From the NCBI GenBank assembly GCA_028818695.1, contig JAPPNK010000025.1:99018-163017 (forward strand): a DNA stretch of 64,000 nt, written 5' to 3'. The notes under the pieces are model-generated. The model had not been told where the DNA came from. It saw nothing but the letters and a program-made list of their open reading frames with translations, and did no database searches. Source of the stretch: Candidatus Poribacteria bacterium (GTDB lineage Bacteria > Poribacteria > WGA-4E > GCA-2687025). Shown here piece by piece: positions 52,199 through 60,651 of this stretch. The translations under genes were made by a program, and so were the position numbers. Every line of letters begins with the position of its first letter. Position 1 is the first letter of the stretch.

Positions 52199-53144
52199 CA
52201 GCATTTTAGAGGCGGTCGGCGCGACGCCGCTCATCGCGCTTGACCGCATACGCTCAAAGGACGGCGCCCGCCTGCTCCTGAAGATGGAGCTGCTGAACCC
52301 CGGCGCGAGCATGAAGGACCGCATCGCCCTGCAAATCATCGAAGACGCGGAGAACTCTGGGCTTCTGAAGCCGGGCGGCGACGTTGTGGAGCTGACAAGC
52401 GGCAACACGGGCATCGGCTTGGCGATGGCATGCGCCGTGATGGGGTATCGGATGACGGCGGTCATGTCGGAAGGGAACTCGGTGGAGCGGCGGAGCATTC
52501 TGTCGGCGCTGGGCGCGCGCGTGGAGCTGGTTGCGCAGGCGGGCAGGTCGGCGCCGGGTCTGGTTTCAAAAGAGGATATGGAGCTGGTTGAAGAGCGGAC
52601 GCAGGAGCTTGTACGGGAGCTGGCAGCGTTTCGGCCTGACCAGTTCAACAATGAGAGCAATCCGCGGGCGCATGAACTCGGGACGGGGCGCGAAATCTGG
52701 GAGCAGACGGGCGGACAGGTGGACGCCTTTGCCGCGGCGGTTGGGACGGGCGGGACGTTCGTCGGGGTGTCGCGGGCGTTGAAATCGCGCAATCCGCGCG
52801 TGAAATGTTACGCGGTGGAGCCGGCGGGGGCGCCGTATCTGGCGGGCAGGGAGGTGACAAATACCCGCCATCAGATACAGGGCGCGGGATACGCCATGAT
52901 GCCCGGTTTCTGGGACGAGTCGCTGGCGGACGGGTATCTCGCCGTTTCGGACGAAGAGGCGGCGGAGGCGGCGCGCCGCTTAGCGCGTCAGGAGGGGGTC
53001 TTGGCTGGCTATTCGACGGGGGCGAATCTGGCAGCGGCAGAACGCATCGCGCGTTCGATGCCGTCCAGCGCCGTTGTTGTCACGGCGGCGTGCGATTCAG
53101 GGATGCGGTATTTGAGCGGGGAGCTTTACCGCTTTTCTGGTTGA
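52185..53144 (+). CDS. Cysteine synthase/cystathionine beta-synthase family PLP enzyme
   Basis: The 319-residue protein has the CysK/CysM fold-type II pattern: SILEAVGATPLIALDRI, the PLP lysine in NPGASMKDRIALQII, ELTSGNTGIGLAMAC binding the substrate carboxylate, and the phosphate loop VGTGGTFVGVSRAL. It would form cysteine from O-acetylserine and sulfide, or a related beta-replacement. The start overlaps the ankyrin gene; ATG 52185 is used because it begins the homologous part. Confidence 0.9.
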   Translation: MRIHNSILEAVGATPLIALDRIRSKDGARLLLKMELLNPGASMKDRIALQIIEDAENSGLLKPGGDVVELTSGNTGIGLAMACAVMGYRMTAVMSEGNSVERRSILSALGARVELVAQAGRSAPGLVSKEDMELVEERTQELVRELAAFRPDQFNNESNPRAHELGTGREIWEQTGGQVDAFAAAVGTGGTFVGVSRALKSRNPRVKCYAVEPAGAPYLAGREVTNTRHQIQGAGYAMMPGFWDESLADGYLAVSDEEAAEAARRLARQEGVLAGYSTGANLAAAERIARSMPSSAVVVTAACDSGMRYLSGELYRFSG

Positions 53145-53165
53145 TAGAGCGGCGCGCCGTTCAAA

Positions 53166-53313
53166 GGCAGTTATGGACGATGATTTTGATTTTAAAGAGC
53201 CGTTTTAGAAGCGGAGGCTGTCTGGGAGAACTCTGGATTCCCGCTTTCGCGGGAATGACGATCTGCCCGATTTGAACGGGATTTTCGTATATCAATCATC
53301 GCCTGTAGAGGCA
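53166..53313. repeat. MITE-like repeat, family B, copy 2 (reverse orientation)
   Basis: Its reverse complement matches 44371-44517 across its length, including the CTAAAACGGCTCTTTAAAAT end and the ATTCCCGCTTTCGCGGGAAT palindrome. It lies between the convergent cysteine synthase and methyltransferase-HNH genes, 22 and 5 bases from their stops, and may serve both as terminator. Confidence 0.88.
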
Positions 53314-53318
53314 CCCGT

Positions 53319-54638
53319 TCAAAGAACCCCCTGCCTTTTCAACTCTGCCAGCATGAACTCCTGCGGGCGGCCTCCTTTCAGGCTGTTGCATGCGGCGCAC
53401 AACAGCTGCAGGTTCTCCTCATGGTCCGAGCCGCCCCTGCTGCGCGGAACGATATGGTCTATCGTGAAGTTGCGGAACGGGAACATCGCCCGGCAGCCGG
53501 CGCAAAGCCCCTCCTGTTTGCCGAACAACAGATGCTTATGCGTCCTGTAATTCGGCAGCTTGCCTAGGTCGGTTCGCTTTGGAATGTCGGTGCGGTGCGT
53601 GATCGCATATTTCGTTCCGCCCATGGAGGAAAGCAAGCCTGTCAGCTCCTTTTCCGCGCGGATTTTGACCAGCTCCGCCGCCTTAGGGCTTAAGTCGATG
53701 GCGACCCACTGCCGCCCCATTTTTTCCGCCGCGACGCAAGCCGCCGCGCATCCCGCAAACGGATCCAACACCATATCGCCTTCATTGGAGGACGCCTTCA
53801 CAATCCGCTTCAGCAGCGCGATCGGCTTCTGCGTTGGATAACCAATCTTCTCTGGAGACTTCGGATCGACGACCTTAACATATTGTACGGTTCCAATGCG
53901 GCTTCCAGTCAATCGATGCACAACATCGTTCTCTTCCGGTTCTCTGCCATGCTCCTTACGGAACCGCTTGAGGTAGGAGGCGAATCTCTTGTCATGGCTT
54001 GGCATGTTTCGCCCGTAGATGCAGTTGTCCGCCTCAATGTATTTCCGCCAACGCTTGTAATTGACCTGCTCCTGCGCGTTGTCTTCATACTGAATGTTGA
54101 AAGTGAGCTTCTCAGACTTGCTATAGTAAAGAATCGTATCGTGGCGTCTGGGGTAACGTTTTCCCGGCTGAATCCATGACCCTTGATGGCTCCAGACAAT
54201 TTCATTTCTAAAGTTCGCTTGTCCAAAGACGGCGTCCATCGCCAGTTTCAGATAATGGCTCGCGGTCGGGTCGCAGTGGAGATAGATGGAGCCGGTCGGT
54301 TTCAGAATGCGCCGCATCTCCAGCAGCCGTACGGTCATCATGACCGCGTACGCTTTCATGCTTTTGCTGTGGGCGGTTCCAGCGGCGTCGATGACCGCAT
54401 AGAGCGCCGGCTCTCGATCGGCGATTTCGCCGTGCCATGCGAGATCGATCTCGTCCAGCGTCCATGAGTCCTTGAACGCCGCGCCCGCCGCCTCGGAGCC
54501 GATCGGCGCCTCGTAGGCGCGGCTGGAGTTGAACGGCGGGTCTAGATAGATCAGGTCGACGCTGTCGGAGTTCATGCCGCGCATGACATCCAGATTGTCG
54601 CCTGTCCACATCGTTCGGTTTGTCCAGTTCGCGCTCAT
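53319..54638 (-). CDS. DNA methyltransferase fused to an HNH endonuclease
   Basis: The 439-residue product has a beta-class DNA methyltransferase part (LIYLDPPFNSSRAY near residue 30; SAM-binding DPFAGCAAACVAAEKMG near 290) followed by an HNH nuclease part at ~370-420: CAGCRAMFPF, FTIDHIVPRSRGGSDHEENL and LLCAACNSLKG, with zinc-binding cysteine pairs and the HNH residues. The SAM motif reads FAGCA, not FxGxG. The single chain could both modify and cut DNA. It is the last gene of a minus-strand run, 2 bases after xdhC. Confidence 0.85.
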   Translation of the reverse strand: MSANWTNRTMWTGDNLDVMRGMNSDSVDLIYLDPPFNSSRAYEAPIGSEAAGAAFKDSWTLDEIDLAWHGEIADREPALYAVIDAAGTAHSKSMKAYAVMMTVRLLEMRRILKPTGSIYLHCDPTASHYLKLAMDAVFGQANFRNEIVWSHQGSWIQPGKRYPRRHDTILYYSKSEKLTFNIQYEDNAQEQVNYKRWRKYIEADNCIYGRNMPSHDKRFASYLKRFRKEHGREPEENDVVHRLTGSRIGTVQYVKVVDPKSPEKIGYPTQKPIALLKRIVKASSNEGDMVLDPFAGCAAACVAAEKMGRQWVAIDLSPKAAELVKIRAEKELTGLLSSMGGTKYAITHRTDIPKRTDLGKLPNYRTHKHLLFGKQEGLCAGCRAMFPFRNFTIDHIVPRSRGGSDHEENLQLLCAACNSLKGGRPQEFMLAELKRQGVL

Positions 54639-54640
54639 GC

Positions 54641-55732
54641 CTACACCTCGCAGCCTGGCGCCGCTTTAGACGCCAGCGCCTCGGCGAAGCCGCCCAACTT
54701 CTGCGTGTTGCGAACCTGTATCAGCTGCGCCGCGATGCTGACGGCGATCTCCGGAACCGTCTTGGAGGCGATGTCTATCCCGATGGGCGCATGAACCCGC
54801 GTCATCCTGTCAGGGTTGACGCCCATCTCGATCAGGTCGTCGAAGATCAGCTTGATCTTGCGCCGGCTGCCGATCATGCCGATATAGCCCGCGTTGGAGT
54901 TGATAACCGCATGCAGGCACTCTTCATCATGGTGATGCCCGCGCGTGACGATGACGACGAAGGTCATCGGGTCGATGTTCCGTTCCCGCAGCGCTTCAGC
55001 CAGGTCCTGAACGACGATCTCGTCCGCGTCGGGAATGTTCTGCGCGTTGGCGAATTCAGGGCGGTCGTCAATGACGCACACATGGAAGCCGCAGAAATTG
55101 GCGAGGCGCGCCAGCGCAGAGCCGACATGCCCCGCGCCCGCGATGACGAGCCGAATCTTCGGCAGCGCCGCCTCCACATACACCGCCTCCGTCTTGTCGT
55201 CCGATTGGAGCAGCTGCGGCTGATGCGTCTCCAGCGCTTTGACGGCGAAGGGCAGCAGCGACGCCTCGTCCAGCGAGCCGACGCGCGTTCCGTCCAGTCC
55301 GATCAGCAGCTTTTGTCCAAGCTTCCCGCGGTCGGGCGATTCTACGACGGTCGCTGTGACGGCGGGGATGTCGGCGTCCAGCAGCGCGTTCATTTTTTCA
55401 AACAGCTCCGCGTCTTCAGGGCGGTCGGTCAGGTCGATAAAGATGTTCATGCGTCCGCCGCAGATGAGTCCGTCGTCCCATCCGTAGTCGTTGTCGAGCT
55501 GGAACTGGAGCAGTTTGCGCTGTCCCGTTTGCATGAGTTGAGCTGCCTGTTTTCGCGCTTCCGCTTCGACGCAGCCGCCGCCGAGCGTGCCGACGCTTTG
55601 GAAGGTCGGCAGGATGAGCAGTTTGGCGCCCGCCTTTTGGGGGGTGGAGCCGACCGTTTTCACAACGGAGCAGTAGGCGGCGCGCTGCCCTGAACGTATG
55701 ATCTGCGGGAGCTGGCGGAGGATGCGGCTCAT
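54641..55732 (-). CDS. XdhC/CoxI family molybdoenzyme maturation factor
   Basis: The 363-residue protein has the XdhC N-terminal domain (KTVGSTPQKAGAKLLI, GTLGGGCVEAEARKQA) and a C-terminal Rossmann domain (VIAGAGHVGSALARLANF). XdhC proteins sulfurate and insert the molybdenum cofactor of xanthine dehydrogenase-type enzymes; no such enzyme is in this window. It lies 30 bases after the UbiA-like gene and 2 bases before the methyltransferase-HNH gene on the same strand. Confidence 0.85.
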   Translation of the reverse strand: MSRILRQLPQIIRSGQRAAYCSVVKTVGSTPQKAGAKLLILPTFQSVGTLGGGCVEAEARKQAAQLMQTGQRKLLQFQLDNDYGWDDGLICGGRMNIFIDLTDRPEDAELFEKMNALLDADIPAVTATVVESPDRGKLGQKLLIGLDGTRVGSLDEASLLPFAVKALETHQPQLLQSDDKTEAVYVEAALPKIRLVIAGAGHVGSALARLANFCGFHVCVIDDRPEFANAQNIPDADEIVVQDLAEALRERNIDPMTFVVIVTRGHHHDEECLHAVINSNAGYIGMIGSRRKIKLIFDDLIEMGVNPDRMTRVHAPIGIDIASKTVPEIAVSIAAQLIQVRNTQKLGGFAEALASKAAPGCEV

Positions 55733-55762
55733 TTGTCTTGTCTCCTTTTCATTGCCATGAGT

Positions 55763-56608
55763 TTACCCGATATAAACGGCGATGAGGCCAAAAACGGCGC
55801 TTGTTTTGAGCGTCCGCTGCGTCTGCCGCGCCGAGCCTCCGCGCCAAAACCGCGCGAACGTCCAGCATATCGGCAAGTTGACGCCAAGCGCCGCCGCGGC
55901 GAGATAGAGGGGTCCAAAACCGCGCCATTCTAGCAGAAACGGAACGGGGCTCCATAGAACGCCGCCGGCGGCAAACGCGGAAGCGGCGGCTTGAGCTGCC
56001 GTTTTTCCCCAGACAACCGGCGCCGTTCTCGCCCCGTGGAGCGCGTCCCCCTCCATGTCTTCGATGTCTTTCACCAGTTCCCTCGCCGCCGTGAAGAGGA
56101 AGATGAAGACGATAGGGGCGTATGTATGGCGCGCGCCTTCTACCGCGACACCCCCGGCGTAAAACGCGGCAGATGTGAGCAGGGCGACCGTCAGATTGCC
56201 TGCCAGCGGCATGCGTTTCAAAAATCCCGCATACGCCGCCAAAGCTCCCGCGGCGCCGGCCGCAATCAGAAACGCTTCTAAGCTGACAAGCGCGGCAAAA
56301 ATGAGACCCGTCAAGACGCATGCCGCCGCAAAACGCCTCGCCTGTTGAACCGTAACGCGTCCGGACGGTATCGGGCGTTTTGGACGGTTGATGCGGTCGA
56401 TTTCAGCGTCTGCGGCGTCGTTCAGCGCGTTTCCAGCGGAGAGGGTGAGAGCTGTCGCCAGCGCGGCGGCCAGGGTACTCCAAGCGCGGCCGTATGTCCA
56501 TTCCAGCGCGCTCCCCTGCAGCCCGAACTGCGCACCGACAAAAACGCCCAGAGCCGCAATCAAGGCGTTGACGGGGCGGGCAAGCTGGATATACGGGAAT
56601 CGTCTCAC
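55763..56608 (-). CDS. UbiA family prenyltransferase
   Basis: The 281-residue membrane protein has eight or so helices and the two Asp-rich motifs: NALNDAADAEIDRINRPKRP (NDxxDxxxDxxNRPxRP) and ELVKDIEDMEGDALHG. Members attach an isoprenoid chain to aromatic rings or glycerol phosphate; this short type resembles the geranylgeranylglyceryl-phosphate or digeranylgeranyl group. It is placed 3 bases after the metallohydrolase gene. Confidence 0.85.
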   Translation of the reverse strand: MRRFPYIQLARPVNALIAALGVFVGAQFGLQGSALEWTYGRAWSTLAAALATALTLSAGNALNDAADAEIDRINRPKRPIPSGRVTVQQARRFAAACVLTGLIFAALVSLEAFLIAAGAAGALAAYAGFLKRMPLAGNLTVALLTSAAFYAGGVAVEGARHTYAPIVFIFLFTAARELVKDIEDMEGDALHGARTAPVVWGKTAAQAAASAFAAGGVLWSPVPFLLEWRGFGPLYLAAAALGVNLPICWTFARFWRGGSARQTQRTLKTSAVFGLIAVYIG

Positions 56609-56611
56609 CGG

Positions 56612-58264
56612 TCAACTTTCAGGAGCATCGATCCAGATCGGGTTTGTCATCGCCAGTCCGCTCTCCGTTTCACACTCGACGCGCAGGTAGGAGTCGGCGT
56701 CCAGGGCGAGGCGCGTATGGAACTTCCGCTCGTACCCGACATGTTCGCCCAGAACAATAGAGCGCTCCTCTTCCGCGCCGATGCGTCCGACCATGAGCGA
56801 CGTTCGGCGTACCGCCCCAAACTCCTCGGTTGAGACGGCATGTATCTGCGCGGCGATGTTGCGTCCTACGGCTGTTTCTCCCATTTCGACGCGCTTTGCT
56901 CCGTCCGCCTCAATTTCAAAGTGGACGAAGGGTCCGTTCGTCATAACCGCCTTGCCCGTTTTGAGCGCGTTGAACAGTTCGGCGCGCGTTCCGCCTGGGG
57001 CGTAGAGAGCCGTTCTCGGCCGTCCGAACCCCTCATTGAAATCTTCCGTGACGCTGATGAAAGGAACCTTGACGCGGCGCGAGCGGTTGAAGTCGCCATG
57101 CGCGTCGCTGCCGGCAATGCCGGGCTTGCGGTATCCGTTCAGCAGCATTTTGATCCAGCGCGCCCTCGACTCTTCCATCCGTTCAGGGATGTTGCGGTTC
57201 CACACCTCTATGCCGTCCAGCGCCTGCGCTAGATCGCTTTCGCCCCATGAGGAACGGTTGAGCGCGATCCGTTCGCCCAGCGAGAGACGATGCATGGGAT
57301 GCGCCGCAAAGGCGGCGGCGCCGTTTTGGCGGGCTGTCTGCAGCGCCTGCTCAAGTGTGATGTCGGGGTCGTTGCGCCATATCTTCCACCCTTTGCCGGC
57401 GTCTCCTGAACCAGGTATCAGCTCCGGCGAGCCGTACACGAGCAGATGCAGATTTTTTTGATCTGCCGATCCGCATGAGACCTCTTCGCCGCGGATGAGT
57501 CGGGCGCCTGTGTTGGATTCATTGACCGCCTCGATTTCGCGTTCCAGCTGTTTCCATCGTTCGCCGTCCGGGTCGATGCCGAACCATCGTCCGACAGGGG
57601 TTACAAGATCGAACGAGTGGTCGGTCACAAACACCCACTCTAGCCCGACGGCGCCGCCGAATAGAGAAATGAGCGCCGGCGGAGCGCCAAACTCAATCTG
57701 ATCAGACGTATGCCAAGAGTGGGTGTGCATTTCGGCGTATGTCCATCCGGGCAGACGGGGAAGCTCGTTCTGCGCCGCATAAACGCGCAGCGGTTCCTTT
57801 GAGAAGGCGGGATGGCTTGAGACGCCGACCGTCCGCTCTTTTGATCCAATCTGAACGCGCATTTTGGGCGAGACGAGAACGGGACCGGCAGCCTCTTCTG
57901 GAAAATCGACCTCCATGACCGCATAGAAAAACGGCACGTCCGCCTTCGCGGGGAACTTCAGATTCGATCGTACGTTGAGCCTGTAGGTTTTTCCGCCGCA
58001 TGTTGCGTTGATGACAGGTTCATGGAGAACGGCTGGAAACTGGCGCGCGTCCTTCACAATCATCGCCATCGGAAGCGGTCTGCCGCGCATGAAACGCCAT
58101 GGGCAGTCCCAGTAGATTTCCGGCTCCCGCCTATAGAGCCGGCTTGCCCACGGCGCGATATTGAAATGCGTTTCGGCGTATGAAGGCGCGGCGACGAGAG
58201 CCGCCGCTCCGAGAAGCAGCAAGAGCGCCGTTATTTCCGTCGTTGGTATGTTTGCCCTTTCCAC
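56612..58264 (-). CDS. CehA/McbA-like PHP-domain metallohydrolase, secreted
   Basis: The 550-residue product has a signal peptide (ALLLLLGAAALVAAPSYA) and a PHP-type metal site: EMHTHSWHTSDQIEF, WVFVTDHSFDL, FAAHPMHR and IAGSDAHGDFNR supply the His/Asp ligands. An N-terminal beta-rich region precedes it. The family includes carbaryl and other ester or phosphodiester hydrolases; the substrate is unknown. It overlaps the GT2 gene by 34 bases. Confidence 0.8.
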   Translation of the reverse strand: MERANIPTTEITALLLLLGAAALVAAPSYAETHFNIAPWASRLYRREPEIYWDCPWRFMRGRPLPMAMIVKDARQFPAVLHEPVINATCGGKTYRLNVRSNLKFPAKADVPFFYAVMEVDFPEEAAGPVLVSPKMRVQIGSKERTVGVSSHPAFSKEPLRVYAAQNELPRLPGWTYAEMHTHSWHTSDQIEFGAPPALISLFGGAVGLEWVFVTDHSFDLVTPVGRWFGIDPDGERWKQLEREIEAVNESNTGARLIRGEEVSCGSADQKNLHLLVYGSPELIPGSGDAGKGWKIWRNDPDITLEQALQTARQNGAAAFAAHPMHRLSLGERIALNRSSWGESDLAQALDGIEVWNRNIPERMEESRARWIKMLLNGYRKPGIAGSDAHGDFNRSRRVKVPFISVTEDFNEGFGRPRTALYAPGGTRAELFNALKTGKAVMTNGPFVHFEIEADGAKRVEMGETAVGRNIAAQIHAVSTEEFGAVRRTSLMVGRIGAEEERSIVLGEHVGYERKFHTRLALDADSYLRVECETESGLAMTNPIWIDAPES

Positions 58265-59403
58265 ACTACTTTTTTGGAGAAGATCGTCGCCAGTCCAATC
58301 AGCCCGCCGTAGAGCGTGTAATAGACCGCAAACGGGATGTAAGGCATTAAGATGTCGCGCCGGTTAAATTGACGGGCGGCTTGCCATACAAGGTAGAAGT
58401 CTGCCGCCAGTTTTGACGCGATCGCCGCGGCCGTTACGATGAGCAGCTCTGGAACGAGAAACGCGACGATTGGGGAAAAGACCAGATACCAGCAATAGAA
58501 CATCATGACGCGCATAAAATAGACTGGAAGCGAACGCATCTCAAAGCCGCCGAGAAACCATCGCAGGCGCTGGCGATAAAACTCGCGCCATGTACGCGCC
58601 GGCTCGGTGATCATGATCGATTCTGGCTCTAGGGCGGCTGCGATCTTCCAGTCGGTCTCTCGATGTATCATTCTAACGAGCTCCCCGTCTTCGGTGAGAG
58701 CCTGCCTCATCGCTTCGTATCCGCCCACTTCGTCGAACGCGGCTTTTCTGTAAGCGAAGTTGTTGCCGATGCAGCTGATTGGGAGGCTCCATCCTGCAGC
58801 TCCTGCCGCCATGGTGAGGAGCGCAGCCATGTCGAGCGTTTGAATGCGCGCCACCAGCGGCGCCTTCTTCTCTTTTACATGGGTCAGCGTGATTCCGATG
58901 ACCAGCCCCGCGTCTTCTGAAAAACGGCTGATCATGGAGCGCGCCCAATGCGGGGGAGCCTCGCAGTCGGCGTCCGTATTCAGCACAAATTCATCGTCGC
59001 ACAGCTGGACGCCATGGCGCAGGGCGTTCTGCTTCCCTGTTAACCCGACAGGGTCTTTATCGATGCGCAGCGTTGTTAAGTTTGGGTACTTCTCCGCATA
59101 TTTCTGGATCAATTCAGGCGTTCGGTCGGTTGAGCGGTCGTCCACGATGACGACTTTGTACCTGTCGGACGGGTAATCCTGCGTCATGAGCGATTCTAGG
59201 CACGCCTCAATGTTCCGCTCCTCGTCTTTAGCCGCCACCAGCACCGAGACGGACGGCAGCGGTTTGTCAGGATCGCGCTTTTTCCAACGGACGATGCGCC
59301 TTGCGCCGGCGGCAGTCCAGAATACGTTGAAGGCATGGAATGCGGCCAGCGCTCCGATCAGGACGATAAAGACGGTCAGCATGATAGCGGCGCCCAATGC
59401 CAA
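58231..59403 (-). CDS. Membrane-bound family 2 glycosyltransferase
   Basis: The 390-residue protein has one N-terminal helix, a GT-A domain (VSVLVAAKDEERNI, VVIVDDRSTDRTPE, LNTDADCEAPP with the DxD motif, TEDGELV, RQRLRWFLGG as the QxxRW motif) and three C-terminal helices. It resembles processive or ceramide-type GT2 enzymes. It probably builds an extracellular or lipid-linked glycan. It is the first gene of the minus-strand run that ends with the methyltransferase-HNH gene. Confidence 0.88.
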   Translation of the reverse strand: MALGAAIMLTVFIVLIGALAAFHAFNVFWTAAGARRIVRWKKRDPDKPLPSVSVLVAAKDEERNIEACLESLMTQDYPSDRYKVVIVDDRSTDRTPELIQKYAEKYPNLTTLRIDKDPVGLTGKQNALRHGVQLCDDEFVLNTDADCEAPPHWARSMISRFSEDAGLVIGITLTHVKEKKAPLVARIQTLDMAALLTMAAGAAGWSLPISCIGNNFAYRKAAFDEVGGYEAMRQALTEDGELVRMIHRETDWKIAAALEPESIMITEPARTWREFYRQRLRWFLGGFEMRSLPVYFMRVMMFYCWYLVFSPIVAFLVPELLIVTAAAIASKLAADFYLVWQAARQFNRRDILMPYIPFAVYYTLYGGLIGLATIFSKKVVWKGQTYQRRK

Positions 59404-59488
59404 AGTACACGCAACCGCGGACCTTCGCCTTAAGCATAGCGGGGAAGCGCTGTTAATTCAATGGCGAATGCTGGAAGTCAACGCTTGA

Positions 59489-59648
59489 GTTGGGACATGT
59501 CAGCGGCTGAACGCGGTCGGTTTTGCGGCGCCTAAGATTCCCTCCTCGTTCCCGTTTCACGGGGACATGCTTCACGGAGAAATGGCTTGCGCGGGAATCT
59601 TAAGCGTCGCAGACGCCGTCAAAGCTCGCATTTAGAATTGTGCCAACT
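59489..59648. repeat. Decayed MITE-like repeat, family A, copy 3
   Basis: Begins GTTGGGACATG and ends TGTGCCAAC; the interior keeps GCGGCGCC and a degenerate hairpin GGATTCCC/GGGAATC-like centre. It is longer and less regular than the other two. It sits between the divergent GT2 and TPR genes, ending 26 bases before the TPR gene's -35 box. The remainder of 59404-59733 holds only that promoter. Confidence 0.6.
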
Positions 59649-59674
59649 CAAGGGATCATGTCGGGGAGGCGCCA

Positions 59675-59704
59675 TTGACATCAACCTGCGCCAACGCATA
59701 TAAT
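59675..59704 (+). promoter_or_regulatory. Promoter of the TPR gene at 59734
   Basis: Consensus TTGACA and TATAAT separated by 18 bases, about 30 bases before the ATG, which has an AAAGGA. Confidence 0.72.
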
Positions 59705-59733
59705 ATACTGTAAGCAAACGAAAGGACGCGCGC

Positions 59734-60507
59734 ATGCCTGAATTTAGGACATCGGAGGACGGTCGGTTGTCGGTTCATTTCGGCGATTTTGACGAAAGCG
59801 TGAGGAAGATTGCCGAAGCGACGAATACGTTCACCGGTCATATGGGTCCTACTGCCGAAGTTACCGAGCTGTTGATAGCTGTGTTAAACATAAAAAGAAC
59901 GTTTGATAAAATCAAAGAGAATATTGCCCAAAGAGATATGCTCTGTCGCCTGTTTAAAAAGGCGCATGAACATTTAAGCGAAGTGATTCGTTTGACAGCG
60001 GAGGTAGACATGGGGGAGGCTGCGCATTCCTCGTCGGCGCGTTTCTACACTTATCGCGGCATTTTCTCTTTGAACCTGTACCGGTTGGGGGACGATTTGG
60101 CGGACGCGCTTAGCTCCGCAACTGCGGACCTTGTCAAATCGATTGAACTGAACCCCGCCGCCGAAACGTACACGTTCTTGGCATATGCGTATGTCGAAGC
60201 GGACAAACTGGACGACGCTATGGAAAGTCTTGAGAAAGCGATTGAGCTGGACCCAGAGCATGCCCATGCGTACCTTTTAAAGGGGCGCATCCACCAAGCA
60301 AACGGCGAGACCGATGCCGCTTATGACAACATCTACGAGGCAATCCTGCTTGATCCTGAACTTTACAGGGATGAGTTCAAGCCTATAGTGGAAGACGCAG
60401 AAAAATGGGACGCCGTCCGGGATGAAACGCTCCGAAGCCCTGATTCGGTTGCCATGCTGCAAGAAATGGTCGAGAAATCGCGAAGAGCCGGCGGTAAGAA
60501 TAAATAG
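59734..60507 (+). CDS. TPR repeat protein, paralogue of the proteins at 23518 and 43811
   Basis: The 257-residue protein contains an N-terminal alpha-helical region, then TPR motifs (AETYTFLAYAYVEADKLDDA, AHAYLLKGRIHQANGETDAA). It has the shared tail AYDNIYEAILLDPELYRDEFKPIV...AVRDETLRSPDSVAMLQEM. It is the longest of the three. No signal peptide is seen. It has a strong promoter of its own and precedes the RND gene by ~145 bases, a gap in which I see no further gene. Confidence 0.75.
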   Translation: MPEFRTSEDGRLSVHFGDFDESVRKIAEATNTFTGHMGPTAEVTELLIAVLNIKRTFDKIKENIAQRDMLCRLFKKAHEHLSEVIRLTAEVDMGEAAHSSSARFYTYRGIFSLNLYRLGDDLADALSSATADLVKSIELNPAAETYTFLAYAYVEADKLDDAMESLEKAIELDPEHAHAYLLKGRIHQANGETDAAYDNIYEAILLDPELYRDEFKPIVEDAEKWDAVRDETLRSPDSVAMLQEMVEKSRRAGGKNK

Positions 60508-60651
60508 TACGGAAGACAGCGCTCTGACGCCCTCCTTGCCGTCTAAACTCCCCCCTTAGAATCTGTGAAGCGGGCAGAGAAGATTCAACGCGCGTCCGCT
60601 ATACTTAATTAAAATGAAACGCAGCCCAAGCTCAAACCGCGCCAGGAGCCT

